Below, piece after piece: positions 17,929 to 26,077 of a DNA stretch of 64,000 nucleotides. Position numbers and translations under genes: made by a program. Numbering within the stretch: the stretch's first letter is position 1; each line of letters starts with the position of its first letter. This DNA comes from Mycolicibacterium austroafricanum (GTDB lineage Bacteria > Actinomycetota > Actinomycetes > Mycobacteriales > Mycobacteriaceae): NCBI RefSeq assembly GCF_000612725.1, contig NZ_HG964454.1, positions 205,951 to 269,950 on the forward strand. The letters run 5' to 3'. The notes under the pieces are model-generated. The model was not told where the DNA came from, searched no databases, and saw nothing but the letters and a program-made list of their open reading frames with translations.

Positions 17929-19080
17929 TCAGCTCTTGGCGCTGATCGTGGTGTCGAGGAACTCGTTGGTGACCAGGTCGTCGGGTGTGATGCCGGCGAC
18001 GTCGGCGTCGCTGTACTGGTCCACGATCTCGATCAGGGTCTGGACGCGGTCCTTGTCGAAGCTGCCCATCACGCCGTCCGCGCCGTCGGCGAGGATGCCG
18101 TCGGCAACCGCGGTCTTGTGGGCGTATTCGGCGCCTTCGGTGCTGTACACCCAGCCGGTGTCGTACTCGCCGACGAGCTTGACGATCAACGCGTTGGTGG
18201 CCGCCGGATCATTGATGTAGTCGACCTGAGCCTGCTGCATGATCGGGACGAGCTTCTTCAGGCAGTCGCCCTGGGCCTGCACGTCGGGGGTGCGTACGGT
18301 CAGCGCCTGGAAGTACTCCGGGTAGCCGGCGTCGGCCACCAGCTCTCCGACCACCGGCTTGCCCCAGTCGGCGATCTCGTACTCGTACATGAAGGGTTCG
18401 GCGGTGATGAAGCCGGCCTCGGCGAGCTTGCCCTTGGCGGCGACGAACATCCCCGGCTTGTTCTGGTCGCTGCGGTCGATCTGCTTCTCGTCGAGTTGGC
18501 CGGACCCGATGAGGTACTCGACCCACACGCCTTCCTCCGGGCCGACCGACACCGCGGCGCCGGTCGATTTGAGGTCGCTGATCTTCTTGACGGCCGGGTA
18601 GGTCTGCGGGTCCCAGTAGATGGCGTACGGACTCTTCTCCATGGTGGCCAGCACGGCCGTCACGGGGGTGTCCTGCTGCGCGACCATGTACTCGGTGGTG
18701 CGGCCGTAGCCGAACAGGATGTCGCGGTCCTGGTAGAGCAGCGACTGCGCCGACTGGTATCCGACCGACGGACCCCCGATGCGGATCTCGACGTTCACCC
18801 CGGTCGGTTCGCCGGCCGCCATCAGTGGGCCGGTCACCGCCTTGCGATTCGTGTCGATGGTGTAGTCGTCACCCAGCAGCGCGTACACGCCGCCGTGTTC
18901 GGCTTCGGGCTCCCAGTCGGTCTGGATCACCACGGTGTCGGGGCAGACGCCGGAGAGGACGCCCCCGGCGGCGGCCGGGGACTCCTCGCTGGTGCTGCCG
19001 CCGCAGGCCGCAACGGTGGCGGACGCGACGAGCAGGGCGCCGGTGACGGTGACGGACCGTCGGAGGCCGGTTGTGCGCAT
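17929..19080 (-). CDS. ABC importer substrate-binding lipoprotein (NMT1/SsuA-like)
   Basis: The protein has 383 residues. It begins MRTTGLRRSVTVTGALLVA and reaches a lipobox VAAC with the lipidated cysteine at about residue 26. It is thus a membrane-anchored binding protein outside the cytoplasmic membrane. The mature part has the two-lobed NMT1/THI5-like pattern with VVIQTDWEPEAEHGGVY near its start. A ribosome site (GGAAGGGAA) precedes the ATG. With the permease and ATPase just upstream it forms an importer of the nitrate/sulfonate/taurine/formyl-pyrimidine group. The ligand is presumably the substrate of the catabolic locus. Confidence 0.88.
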   Translation of the reverse strand: MRTTGLRRSVTVTGALLVASATVAACGGSTSEESPAAAGGVLSGVCPDTVVIQTDWEPEAEHGGVYALLGDDYTIDTNRKAVTGPLMAAGEPTGVNVEIRIGGPSVGYQSAQSLLYQDRDILFGYGRTTEYMVAQQDTPVTAVLATMEKSPYAIYWDPQTYPAVKKISDLKSTGAAVSVGPEEGVWVEYLIGSGQLDEKQIDRSDQNKPGMFVAAKGKLAEAGFITAEPFMYEYEIADWGKPVVGELVADAGYPEYFQALTVRTPDVQAQGDCLKKLVPIMQQAQVDYINDPAATNALIVKLVGEYDTGWVYSTEGAEYAHKTAVADGILADGADGVMGSFDKDRVQTLIEIVDQYSDADVAGITPDDLVTNEFLDTTISAKS

Positions 19081-19192
19081 TGAATGTTCCCTTCCAGGAG
19101 TGAGCCGGGAGTCGGCTGAGAACGCCGGTGACGGCAAGCGGGGTGGCGAAGAGAGCGGGCGTCGTTGCCCGCGGTCGGATGTGGTCGGTTCC

Positions 19193-19987
19193 CTAGCGCG
19201 CCCCCCACGCAGGTGACCATCTGCCGACGATCCGGCGGCCGAGCGCGCCGAAGATCCAGAATGCGACGACGCCGAGCAGACAGGCCGTGAGGACGGTGGC
19301 CAGCATCTCGGCGGACTGCAGCCGGGAGCTGTACCGGGCCAGCAGCATGCCCAACCCGATCTGCCCGCGCCCGAAGAAGTAGTCACCGACCGTCGCGCCG
19401 ACCACCGCCAGTCCGGCGGCGCTCTGCAGGCCGACGAAGACATCCGGCATGGCCGACGGGATCTGCAGCTTCAGCAGCCGCGTCAACGGGCGCGCGCCGG
19501 TCAGGGTGAACAGGTCGTGCAGGCCGCGGTCGGCGCCCAGCAGACCCTGCAGCGGGTTGATGATCAGCGGGAACAGGGCGATGATCACGACGACGAGGAC
19601 GCGGGCGAACAGCTCGAACCCGAACCAGAAGCCGATCACCGGCACGATGGCCAGGATCGGAACCGTCTGCAGCAGGATCACCCACGGGTACAGCGAGCGT
19701 TCGACCCATTTCGCCTGCGCCATGGCGACCGCGAGAACTCCACCGATCACGATCGCGGCGACCAGCCCGATGATCGCCACCTTCGCCGACACCCACAGTG
19801 CGCTGGTGATGTCGTCGCGGGTGTCGGCGTCGAGCAGTCCCTGCGCCACGACGTCGTGGGGCGGGGGCAGCAGGAACTTCTCGCTGCTGTCGAGCACCAG
19901 GTAACTGACGGCGTACCAGGCGACGATCACCACCGCCAGCAGTGCCATCGGCGGCCCCGCCAGCGACACGATCCGGCGTGCGGTCAC
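19193..19987 (-). CDS. ABC importer permease (SsuC/TauC-like)
   Basis: The protein has 264 residues, GTG start overlapping the ATPase gene stop. Several hydrophobic spans are evident, for example ALLAVVIVAWYAVSYLVL near the N terminus. A cytoplasmic coupling loop (LTGARPLTRLLKLQIPSAMP) corresponds to the EAA loop that meets the ATPase. Family and gene order agree with an aliphatic sulfonate/taurine/pyrimidine-type importer. A 112-bp gap with no recognisable element separates it from the lipoprotein gene. Confidence 0.88.
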   Translation of the reverse strand: MTARRIVSLAGPPMALLAVVIVAWYAVSYLVLDSSEKFLLPPPHDVVAQGLLDADTRDDITSALWVSAKVAIIGLVAAIVIGGVLAVAMAQAKWVERSLYPWVILLQTVPILAIVPVIGFWFGFELFARVLVVVIIALFPLIINPLQGLLGADRGLHDLFTLTGARPLTRLLKLQIPSAMPDVFVGLQSAAGLAVVGATVGDYFFGRGQIGLGMLLARYSSRLQSAEMLATVLTACLLGVVAFWIFGALGRRIVGRWSPAWGAR

Positions 19988-20724
19988 GACGCCTCCTCCA
20001 GAGACTTGGCCACCCGTCCGGCGAGTTCTGCGAACTCGGGCTGATAACGCAGCTCCAGCGCGCGGGGGAACTCGAACGGCACGGTGAACTCGTCGACGAT
20101 CCGGCCGGGGCGGGCCGACATCACCACGACGCGGTTGGACAGAAAGACCGCCTCCTCCACGGAGTGGGTGACGAACAGGCCGGCAAAGGAGTGCTGCAGG
20201 AACAGGTCCTGCAGCACGAGGTTGAGACGGCCGCGGGTGATCTCGTCGAGTGCGCCGAACGGCTCGTCGAACAGGAACACCTCGGGCTTGAGCACCAGCG
20301 AGCGGGCCAGGCTGGCCCGCATCTTCATCCCGCCCGACAGCTGGCGGGGCAGGTGCTCGGCGAAATCGGTGAGGCCGACCGTGGCAAGCGCGGACTCGAC
20401 CTCCGACCTGATCTCGGCGCGGCCGCGGCCCTGCAGCTCGGCGAGCAGGCCCACGTTGCGCCGCACCGTGCGCCACGGCATCAGCGTCGCGTCCTGGAAG
20501 ACGTATCCCACACTGTCGGTGGCGAACTCGACAGCACCTGCGGTGGGCTCGTCGAGCTTCGAAGCAAGGCGCAACAGGGTGGACTTGCCGCACCCCGACG
20601 GTCCGATGATCGAGATGAACTCGCCGCGCTTGACCGCCAGATCACAGGGTGCCAGGGCGTCGACCGCTCCGAAGGTGCGACTCACGCGGTGGAACTCCAC
20701 CAGGGGGCGTGGTGCATTCGGCAT
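19984..20724 (-). CDS. ABC importer ATP-binding protein (SsuB/TauB-like)
   Basis: The protein has 246 residues with Walker A GPSGCGKST at about residues 41-49, the signature LSGGMKMRA, Walker B VFLFDEPFGALDE, and the switch histidine in FVTHSVEEA. It energises the importer encoded by the two following genes. It is the first gene of the - strand operon and is divergent from the pgsA-type gene. The ATG lies 7 bases after a TANNNT hexamer, so its mRNA may be leaderless. Confidence 0.9.
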   Translation of the reverse strand: MPNAPRPLVEFHRVSRTFGAVDALAPCDLAVKRGEFISIIGPSGCGKSTLLRLASKLDEPTAGAVEFATDSVGYVFQDATLMPWRTVRRNVGLLAELQGRGRAEIRSEVESALATVGLTDFAEHLPRQLSGGMKMRASLARSLVLKPEVFLFDEPFGALDEITRGRLNLVLQDLFLQHSFAGLFVTHSVEEAVFLSNRVVVMSARPGRIVDEFTVPFEFPRALELRYQPEFAELAGRVAKSLEEAS

Positions 20725-20731
20725 GCCGCCG

Positions 20732-20737
20732 AGGCTA
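20732..20737 (-). promoter_or_regulatory. Candidate -10 element for the ABC/catabolic operon
   Basis: On the minus strand TAGCCT fits the mycobacterial TANNNT consensus and lies 7 bases before the ATG of the ABC ATPase gene. This spacing would give a leaderless transcript, which is common in mycobacteria. No convincing -35 box is seen. Confidence 0.35.
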
Positions 20738-20917
20738 TGGGAGCGATTCCCCAGGCACAGGCTGGTTTACGACCAATTTACTGCGGTCCGGTAGATGTTC
20801 TCAGCTCTGTTACAAACAGTGGGACAGGGGGACACAGGTGCACCGGCCGACGGGCCGTCGCGCCACCCCCGCGGCGCCGAAACGGCGTCAGCGCCGGGCC
20901 GGTCACCGTGTCTCGGC

Positions 20918-20923
20918 TAGGTT
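20918..20923 (+). promoter_or_regulatory. Candidate -10 element for the pgsA-DUF881 operon
   Basis: TAGGTT fits TANNNT and lies 6 bases before the ATG, again predicting a leaderless mRNA. The 205-bp divergent region between the two start codons holds both candidate promoters and nothing else recognised. Confidence 0.35.
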
Positions 20924-20929
20924 TAGCGC

Positions 20930-21514
20930 ATGGACCACGCTCCTGTGCGTGACCGGGTGCTGACGGTGCCCAACGCACTGTCGGTGATCCGCCTCGTGCT
21001 GGTCCCGGTCTTCCTGTATCTGCTGCTGGCCGCCGGTGCGACGGGGTGGGCTGTCGCGATCCTGATGTTCAGCGGCGCCTCCGACTGGGCGGACGGCAAG
21101 ATCGCCCGGCTGTTCGACGGCCAGTCGTCGCGGCTCGGCGAACTGCTGGACCCGCTGGTCGACCGGATCTACATGGTCGTCGTCCCGATCTCGATGGCTG
21201 CGGTGGGCTTCGTTCCGTGGTGGGTGGTGGCGTTGCTCCTCGGCAGGGATCTGGTGCTGGCAGGCACGCTTCCGCTGCTGCGCCGCCGCGGGTTGACCGC
21301 ATTGCCGGTCACCTACATCGGAAAGGCCGCCACGTTCGCGCTGATGTCAGGTCTGCCACTGGTGCTGCTCGGACAGGTCGACGCCCAGTGGGCCAGGGTC
21401 GTGCTGGCGCTCGGGTGGGGGTTCCTGATCTGGGGTCTGGCGATGTATCTGTGGTCGGGGGCGCTCTATCTCGTGCAGGTCGGGATGGTGATGCGGACGT
21501 TGCCGCCGTCATGA
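20930..21514 (+). CDS. pgsA2: CDP-alcohol phosphatidyltransferase (PgsA family)
   Basis: The protein has 194 residues with several membrane spans. The CDP-alcohol phosphotransferase motif is intact: Asp55-Gly56, Ala59-Arg60, Gly70, Asp74 and Asp78 in the segment starting WADGKIARLFDG. Enzymes of this family exchange CMP of CDP-diacylglycerol for an alcohol at the membrane. Position and neighbours match Rv1822, annotated pgsA2 in M. tuberculosis; the acceptor alcohol cannot be told from sequence. ATGA overlap with the next gene. Confidence 0.85.
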   Translation: MDHAPVRDRVLTVPNALSVIRLVLVPVFLYLLLAAGATGWAVAILMFSGASDWADGKIARLFDGQSSRLGELLDPLVDRIYMVVVPISMAAVGFVPWWVVALLLGRDLVLAGTLPLLRRRGLTALPVTYIGKAATFALMSGLPLVLLGQVDAQWARVVLALGWGFLIWGLAMYLWSGALYLVQVGMVMRTLPPS

Positions 21515-22404
21515 GCAGTCTGGGGGGATACGACCTTTCCGCGGGGCGCGACGCGCACCGGGCGGATGCGCCGACGCGCATTCCGGTTCCGTCGCTGTTG
21601 CGGTCGCTGCTCACCGAACACCTCGACCCCGGCTACGCCGCTGCCGCGCAGGCACCACGACGGCGCGGGAGGGTGTCGGAGATGGCGTGGCAGGTGGTCG
21701 CCGCCGTGCTGGTGGCCACGGTGTTCGGCCTCGCCTGGACGCAGGCACGCGACACCGCCTCCGGTGTGCGCGAGTCGCAGCAGGTGTTGGTGGGCAGCGT
21801 GCGATCTGCCGAGGCCGCCGCCGACACGGCCGCCGAGCGTCGCGACAGCCTGACCGCCGAGGTCGACGCCGAACGGCGCAGCCGGCTGGAAGGCGACGCC
21901 ACCGGCCGCCAACTCCTGACCGATCTCGACCAGGCCGAGCAGGCCGCCGCGGCCACCCCGGTGATCGGCCCCGGTGTGACGATCACGGTTACCGATCCTG
22001 GGATGTCGCCGAATCTGACCGACGTGTCCAAACAGCGAGTGGAGGGCAGTATGCAGGTGATCCTCGACCGGGACCTGCAGCTGGTGGTGAACTCCCTGTG
22101 GGTCAGCGGAGCCGAGGCCATCTCCGTCGGCGGGGTGCGGATCGGCCCCAACGTGACGATGCGGCAGGCCGGCGGCGGAATCCTCGTCGACAATCAGCCG
22201 GTGTCCAGTCCCTATGCCATCCTCGCGGTGGGGCCGCCGAACGCGATGCAGGACAACTTCAACCGCAGCGCGGGCCTGCAGCGGCTGCGGCTGTTGGAGG
22301 CGTCCTACGGTGTGGTGGTCAACGTCTCCGGCGGCGACGGTCTTGTGCTGCCCGCCGGATCGGTCCGAGACATCAACTTCGCCAAACAGATGGGGCTTAA
22401 GTGA
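21511..22404 (+). CDS. DUF881 family membrane-anchored protein (Rv1823-like)
   Basis: The protein has 297 residues. A basic, proline-rich N terminus is followed by one transmembrane helix (WQVVAAVLVATVFGLAW), a coiled-coil stretch of about 60 residues, and the DUF881 domain with VIGPGVTITVTDPG. It is expected to be anchored in the inner membrane with the domain outside. DUF881 and DUF1290 genes are found together next to division and cell-envelope genes in actinobacteria and firmicutes. The cellular role is undefined. Confidence 0.85.
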   Translation: MSSLGGYDLSAGRDAHRADAPTRIPVPSLLRSLLTEHLDPGYAAAAQAPRRRGRVSEMAWQVVAAVLVATVFGLAWTQARDTASGVRESQQVLVGSVRSAEAAADTAAERRDSLTAEVDAERRSRLEGDATGRQLLTDLDQAEQAAAATPVIGPGVTITVTDPGMSPNLTDVSKQRVEGSMQVILDRDLQLVVNSLWVSGAEAISVGGVRIGPNVTMRQAGGGILVDNQPVSSPYAILAVGPPNAMQDNFNRSAGLQRLRLLEASYGVVVNVSGGDGLVLPAGSVRDINFAKQMGLK

Positions 22405-22448
22405 TCGGCATCGCTTGTTCGATGGGCGTCCTCTCTTGATCGGCATCG
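22402..22448 (+). repeat. 12-bp direct repeat around the DUF1290 start
   Basis: TGATCGGCATCG occurs at 22402-22413 and again at 22437-22448, 35 bases apart. The first copy overlaps the stop of the DUF881 gene, and the second encodes the start of the DUF1290 protein. The arrangement looks like a small insertion or duplication that displaced the usual overlapping GTG start. Confidence 0.7.
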
Positions 22449-22768
22449 TCGCGCTCGTCGTCGGCATCGTGCTCGGTGTGGTGTTCCATCCGGACGTCCC
22501 CGAGTTCGCCCAGCCGTATCTGCCGATCGCGGTGGTGGCGGCTCTCGACGCGGTGTTCGGCGGGCTGCGGGCCTACCTGGAGAGCATCTTCGACTCCAAG
22601 GTGTTCGTGGTGTCGTTCGTGTTCAACGTGCTTGTGGCGGCCCTGATCGTCTATGTCGGCGATCAACTCGGGGTCGGCACCCAGCTGTCGACCGCGATCA
22701 TCGTCGTGCTCGGGATCCGGATCTTCGGCAACGCCGCCGCGCTGCGACGCAGGCTGTTCGGGGCCTGA
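22436..22768 (+). CDS. Small basic membrane protein (DUF1290, Rv1824-like)
   Basis: The protein has 110 residues with three hydrophobic spans; the sequence IGIVALVVGIVLGVVFHP begins it and VVVLGIRIFGNAAALRRR ends it. It matches the conserved small basic protein that accompanies DUF881 genes. The start is read as TTG because only this position gives the expected (M)IGIVAL beginning. The GTG at the end of the upstream gene is out of frame by the 35-bp displacement. Another in-frame TTG is at 22415. Confidence 0.8.
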   Translation: MIGIVALVVGIVLGVVFHPDVPEFAQPYLPIAVVAALDAVFGGLRAYLESIFDSKVFVVSFVFNVLVAALIVYVGDQLGVGTQLSTAIIVVLGIRIFGNAAALRRRLFGA

Positions 22769-22770
22769 CG

Positions 22771-23535
22771 ATGAGCGAGCACGGACGCCACGAACTTCCG
22801 CCCGACGACGGTGCCGCACCGGCCAGGGGCGGGCGGTCTCAGGCCGTGTTCGGGGTGCTCGCCGTGCTGTTGTGCCTGCTGCTCGGGGTGGCCATCGCCA
22901 CCCAGGTCCGGCAGACCGAATCCGGTGACTCGCTGGAGACCGCGCGGCCCGCCGATCTGCTGGTACTTCTGGACTCGCTGCAGCAGCGCGAGGCCGCGCT
23001 GAACACGGAGGTGGCCGACCTGCAGCGCACGCTGACCCAGCTGCAGGCATCCGGAAGCAGTGATCAGGCCGCGATCGAGAATGCCCAGGCGCGGCTGGCC
23101 GCCCTGTCGATTCTGATCGGCACCGTCGCCGCGACCGGTCCCGGTGTGACGATGACCATCACCGATCCGGCGCAGGGGGTGGCCGCCGAGACCATGCTCG
23201 ACGTCATCAACGAGCTGCGCGCGGCGGGCGCCGAGGCGATGGAGATCCGCGGTGAGCAAGGCGGTCAGCAGGTCTCGGTGCGGATCGGGGTGGACACCTG
23301 GGTCGTCGGCGGCCCGGGGGCGTTGGTCATCGACTCCGCCACCGTGGGTCCGGTGTATTCGGTTCTGGCGATTGGGGATCCGCCCACGCTCGCTGCGGCG
23401 ATGAACATCCCGGGCGGCGCGATGGACAGCATCGAACGCGTCGGCGGCACGATGGTGGTACAACAATCCGACCGGGTCGACGTCACCGCCTTGCGGCAAC
23501 CGAAAGCGCGCCAATACGCTCAGCCCGTCAAGTGA
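22771..23535 (+). CDS. DUF881 family protein (Rv1825-like)
   Basis: The protein has 254 residues. It has one transmembrane helix (VFGVLAVLLCLLLGVAIA), a coiled coil (residues about 60-110) and the DUF881 domain with ATGPGVTMTITDPAQG. It is the second DUF881 protein of the block and is clearly a paralogue of the first, so the two may form a complex with the DUF1290 protein. It starts 2 bases after the preceding stop. Its stop is separated by 20 bases from gcvH. Confidence 0.85.
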   Translation: MSEHGRHELPPDDGAAPARGGRSQAVFGVLAVLLCLLLGVAIATQVRQTESGDSLETARPADLLVLLDSLQQREAALNTEVADLQRTLTQLQASGSSDQAAIENAQARLAALSILIGTVAATGPGVTMTITDPAQGVAAETMLDVINELRAAGAEAMEIRGEQGGQQVSVRIGVDTWVVGGPGALVIDSATVGPVYSVLAIGDPPTLAAAMNIPGGAMDSIERVGGTMVVQQSDRVDVTALRQPKARQYAQPVK

Positions 23536-23555
23536 CCAACAGATCAAGGAGCGCC

Positions 23556-23951
23556 GTGAGCGAGATTCCCGCCGACCTGTCCTACACCACCGAACACGAG
23601 TGGGTGCAGCAGACCGGCGACGGCACGGTTCGTGTCGGCATCACCGACTACGCGCAGTCGGCGCTCGGTGACGTGGTGTTCGTGCAGCTGCCCGATGTCG
23701 GCTCCGATGTCACGGCGGGGGAGTCGTTCGGCGAGGTCGAGTCGACGAAGTCGGTGTCGGACCTCTACGCACCGGTGACCGCGAAAGTGATTGCCGTCAA
23801 CGGTGATCTGGAGGGCAATCCGCAGCTGGTCAACTCCGATCCGTACGGCGAGGGCTGGCTGGTGGAACTGCAGACCGAGACCGAGTCGATGCAGGCGGGG
23901 TTGGCCTCGCTGCTCGATGCGGAGGGCTACCGCGCCCACGTGGCGGACTGA
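23556..23951 (+). CDS. gcvH: Glycine cleavage system H protein
   Basis: The protein has 131 residues. The lipoyl-lysine is Lys65 in VESTKSVSDLYAP, and YTTEHEWV near the N terminus is typical of the family. The lipoylated protein carries the aminomethyl group from P protein (gcvB downstream) to T protein. The GTG at 23556 is preferred because AAGGAG lies 5 bases before it; an earlier GTG overlapping the DUF881 stop would add 8 unconserved residues. gcvT and the L protein gene are not in the window. Confidence 0.95.
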   Translation: MSEIPADLSYTTEHEWVQQTGDGTVRVGITDYAQSALGDVVFVQLPDVGSDVTAGESFGEVESTKSVSDLYAPVTAKVIAVNGDLEGNPQLVNSDPYGEGWLVELQTETESMQAGLASLLDAEGYRAHVAD

Positions 23952-24107
23952 GGTGTTGTTAGGGTCGTCCAGACAGACCGGAACGCGACGTGCGGATCCG
24001 GCAGTGGTGAACACAACGCGGTCGTTTGCGCGGTACGGTCGACACCAGCGGCGCATCGGCTGGGAGTCCGGCCGGTTATCGCCACAGCAGCCAGTGAGGA
24101 GCAGCGG

Positions 24108-24581
24108 GTGACGGACAAGGACTTCAATTCCGGGACCGACTCTGACGAAGTCACCGTGGAGACGACATCGGTGTTCCGCGCCGATTTTCTCAACGAGCTC
24201 GACGCTCCGCCCGCCGCAGGCGGCGAGAGCGCGGTTTCGGGTGTGGAAGGCCTGCCGGTCGGGTCGGCGCTGTTGGTGGTCAAGCGCGGACCCAACGCCG
24301 GGTCACGGTTCCTGTTGGATCAGCCCACCACCTCGGCGGGCCGCCATCCCGACAGCGACATCTTCCTCGATGACGTCACCGTCAGCCGCCGGCACGCGGA
24401 GTTCCGCCTCGAAAGCGGTGAGTTCCAGGTCGTGGATGTGGGCAGCCTCAACGGCACCTACGTCAACCGCGAACCGGTCGATTCCGCGGTGCTCGCCAAC
24501 GGCGACGAGGTGCAGATCGGGAAGTTCCGTCTCGTCTTTCTGACCGGCCCGAAGGGCGCTGACGGCGGTGCCTCCGATTGA
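24108..24581 (+). CDS. garA: FHA-domain metabolic regulator GarA
   Basis: The protein has 157 residues, GTG start. The N-terminal tail has the phospho-acceptor segment VETTSVFRADFLNEL with Thr19/Thr20. The FHA domain follows with GRHPDSDIF, SRRHAEF and NGTYVN. In mycobacteria GarA binds and inhibits 2-oxoglutarate dehydrogenase and glutamate dehydrogenase and is switched by PknB/PknG phosphorylation of this tail. Placement directly after gcvH matches Rv1827. Confidence 0.95.
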   Translation: MTDKDFNSGTDSDEVTVETTSVFRADFLNELDAPPAAGGESAVSGVEGLPVGSALLVVKRGPNAGSRFLLDQPTTSAGRHPDSDIFLDDVTVSRRHAEFRLESGEFQVVDVGSLNGTYVNREPVDSAVLANGDEVQIGKFRLVFLTGPKGADGGASD

Positions 24582-24601
24582 GTGACTCCGACCGGTAACC
24601 C

Positions 24602-25336
24602 ATGACGCAACCCGACACACCTGCACTCAACGGGATGTCGATCGGGGTTGTCCTGGATCTGCTGCGCGGCGACTTCCCCGACGTGACGATCTCCAAGATC
24701 CGATTCCTGGAGGCCGAAGGGCTCGTCACGCCCGAGCGCACCGCATCCGGCTACCGGCGCTTCACCGCCTACGACTGTGCGCGCCTGCGCTTCATCCTCA
24801 CCGCACAGCGGGACCAGTATCTGCCGCTGAAGGTGATCAAGGCGCAGCTCGACGCGCAACCCGACGGTGAGCTACCCCCGTTCGGATCCGCTTATGCGAC
24901 ACCGCGTCTGGTGTCGGTCGGCGGGGACGCCACGGACGCCACGGACGTCCCGGCCGGCCCCACTCAGGTGCGGCTGAGCCGGGAGGATCTGCTGGAGCGG
25001 TCCGAGGTCGGCGGGGAACTGCTCAACGCGCTGATCAAGGCCGGCATCATCACCACCGGACCCGGTGGTTTCTTCGACGAGCACTCCGTCGTGATCGCCC
25101 AGTGCGCCCGCGCGTTGGCCGACTACGGAGTGGAACCGCGTCACCTGCGGGCATTCCGCTCCGCCGCGGACCGGCAGTCGGATCTGATCGCACAGATCGC
25201 AGGCCCGGTGGTCAAGGGCGGTAAGGCCGGGGCCCGGGACCGGGCCGACGACCTGGCGCGGGAGGTGGCGGCGCTGGCGATCACGTTGCACACGTCATTG
25301 ATCAAGTCGGCGGTACGCGACGTCCTGGATCGCTGA
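24602..25336 (+). CDS. MerR-family transcriptional regulator (Rv1828-like)
   Basis: The protein has 244 residues. The N-terminal winged helix contains TISKIRFLEAEGLVTPERT and SGYRRFTAYDCARLRFIL, the DNA-binding part of MerR proteins. The C-terminal half is helical without metal-binding cysteines, so it is not a metal sensor. Order and sequence fit Rv1828. It probably regulates genes of this block or cell-envelope functions; the effector is unknown. Confidence 0.85.
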   Translation: MTQPDTPALNGMSIGVVLDLLRGDFPDVTISKIRFLEAEGLVTPERTASGYRRFTAYDCARLRFILTAQRDQYLPLKVIKAQLDAQPDGELPPFGSAYATPRLVSVGGDATDATDVPAGPTQVRLSREDLLERSEVGGELLNALIKAGIITTGPGGFFDEHSVVIAQCARALADYGVEPRHLRAFRSAADRQSDLIAQIAGPVVKGGKAGARDRADDLAREVAALAITLHTSLIKSAVRDVLDR

Positions 25337-25383
25337 GGACTAGACTTGCGGAGACGGGTTCGTCGGCGTCCGGAGGTAGGCAC

Positions 25384-25878
25384 ATGGGTGAGGTTCGTGT
25401 GATCGGCATTCGAGTGGAGCCGCCCCAGAACCAGCCTGTCCTGCTGCTGCGGGAATCGAACGGGGACCGGTATCTGCCGATCTGGATCGGTCAGTCCGAG
25501 GCCGCGGCGATCGCCCTGGAACAGCAGGGGGTCGAGCCGCTGCGACCGATGACCCACGACCTGTTCCGTGATGTCATTGCGGCCCTCGGTCATTCGCTCA
25601 AAGAGGTGCGCATCGTCGATCTGCAGGAGGGGACCTTCTACGCGGATCTCGTCTTCGATCGCGACATCAAGGTCTCGGCGCGGCCGTCGGACTCCGTGGC
25701 GATCGCGCTGCGCGTCGGCGTGCCGATCTACGTCGAGGAAGCCGTGCTGGCCGAGGCCGGGTTGCTGATCCCCGACGAGGGTGACGAGGAGGCCGGCGGG
25801 ACGGTGCGCGAGGACGAGGTGGAGAAGTTCAAGGAGTTCCTCGACAGCGTGTCGCCGGACGACTTCAAGGCCACCTGA
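25384..25878 (+). CDS. Bifunctional nuclease family protein (DUF151, Rv1829-like)
   Basis: The protein has 164 residues. The BFN domain includes LLLRESNGDRYLPIWIGQSE, EAAAIALEQQG and RPSDSVAIALR. Plant and bacterial relatives have been reported to have nuclease activity, though a general role in mycobacteria is not settled. A GGAGGT ribosome site precedes the ATG, and a TAGACT hexamer about 40 bases upstream may be its own -10 box. Confidence 0.85.
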   Translation: MGEVRVIGIRVEPPQNQPVLLLRESNGDRYLPIWIGQSEAAAIALEQQGVEPLRPMTHDLFRDVIAALGHSLKEVRIVDLQEGTFYADLVFDRDIKVSARPSDSVAIALRVGVPIYVEEAVLAEAGLLIPDEGDEEAGGTVREDEVEKFKEFLDSVSPDDFKAT

Positions 25879-25889
25879 GGGGTTGGTCA

Positions 25890-25931
25890 CGGATGCGTCT
25901 CGTCGCATCCGACACGCGGGTCAGGTTTTTT
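25890..25931 (+). terminator. Candidate hairpin downstream of the bifunctional nuclease gene
   Basis: An 8-bp perfect stem (CGGATGCG / CGCATCCG, loop TCTCGT) is followed after 14 bases by six T residues. The gap makes this a weak intrinsic terminator, and an operator is possible instead. Confidence 0.35.
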
Positions 25932-25992
25932 CAAACACCGAATTGGGCAGCCATACTTGGTCCCGACGGGCAGTCACGGAGCGCCCTCAAGC

Positions 25993-25998
25993 GTATGC
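25993..25998 (+). promoter_or_regulatory. Candidate -10 element upstream of the second MerR gene
   Basis: TATGCT fits TANNNT and lies 79 bases before the GTG start, within the 199-bp non-coding gap. No clear -35 box is seen. Confidence 0.3.
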
Positions 25999-26077
25999 TC
26001 GAACGAAGTTCGGGCCGGGTGGAAGTGCGCCCACGCAGGGCATGGATGCGGGTTCGATCGGCGAGAGGAATCGAAAA

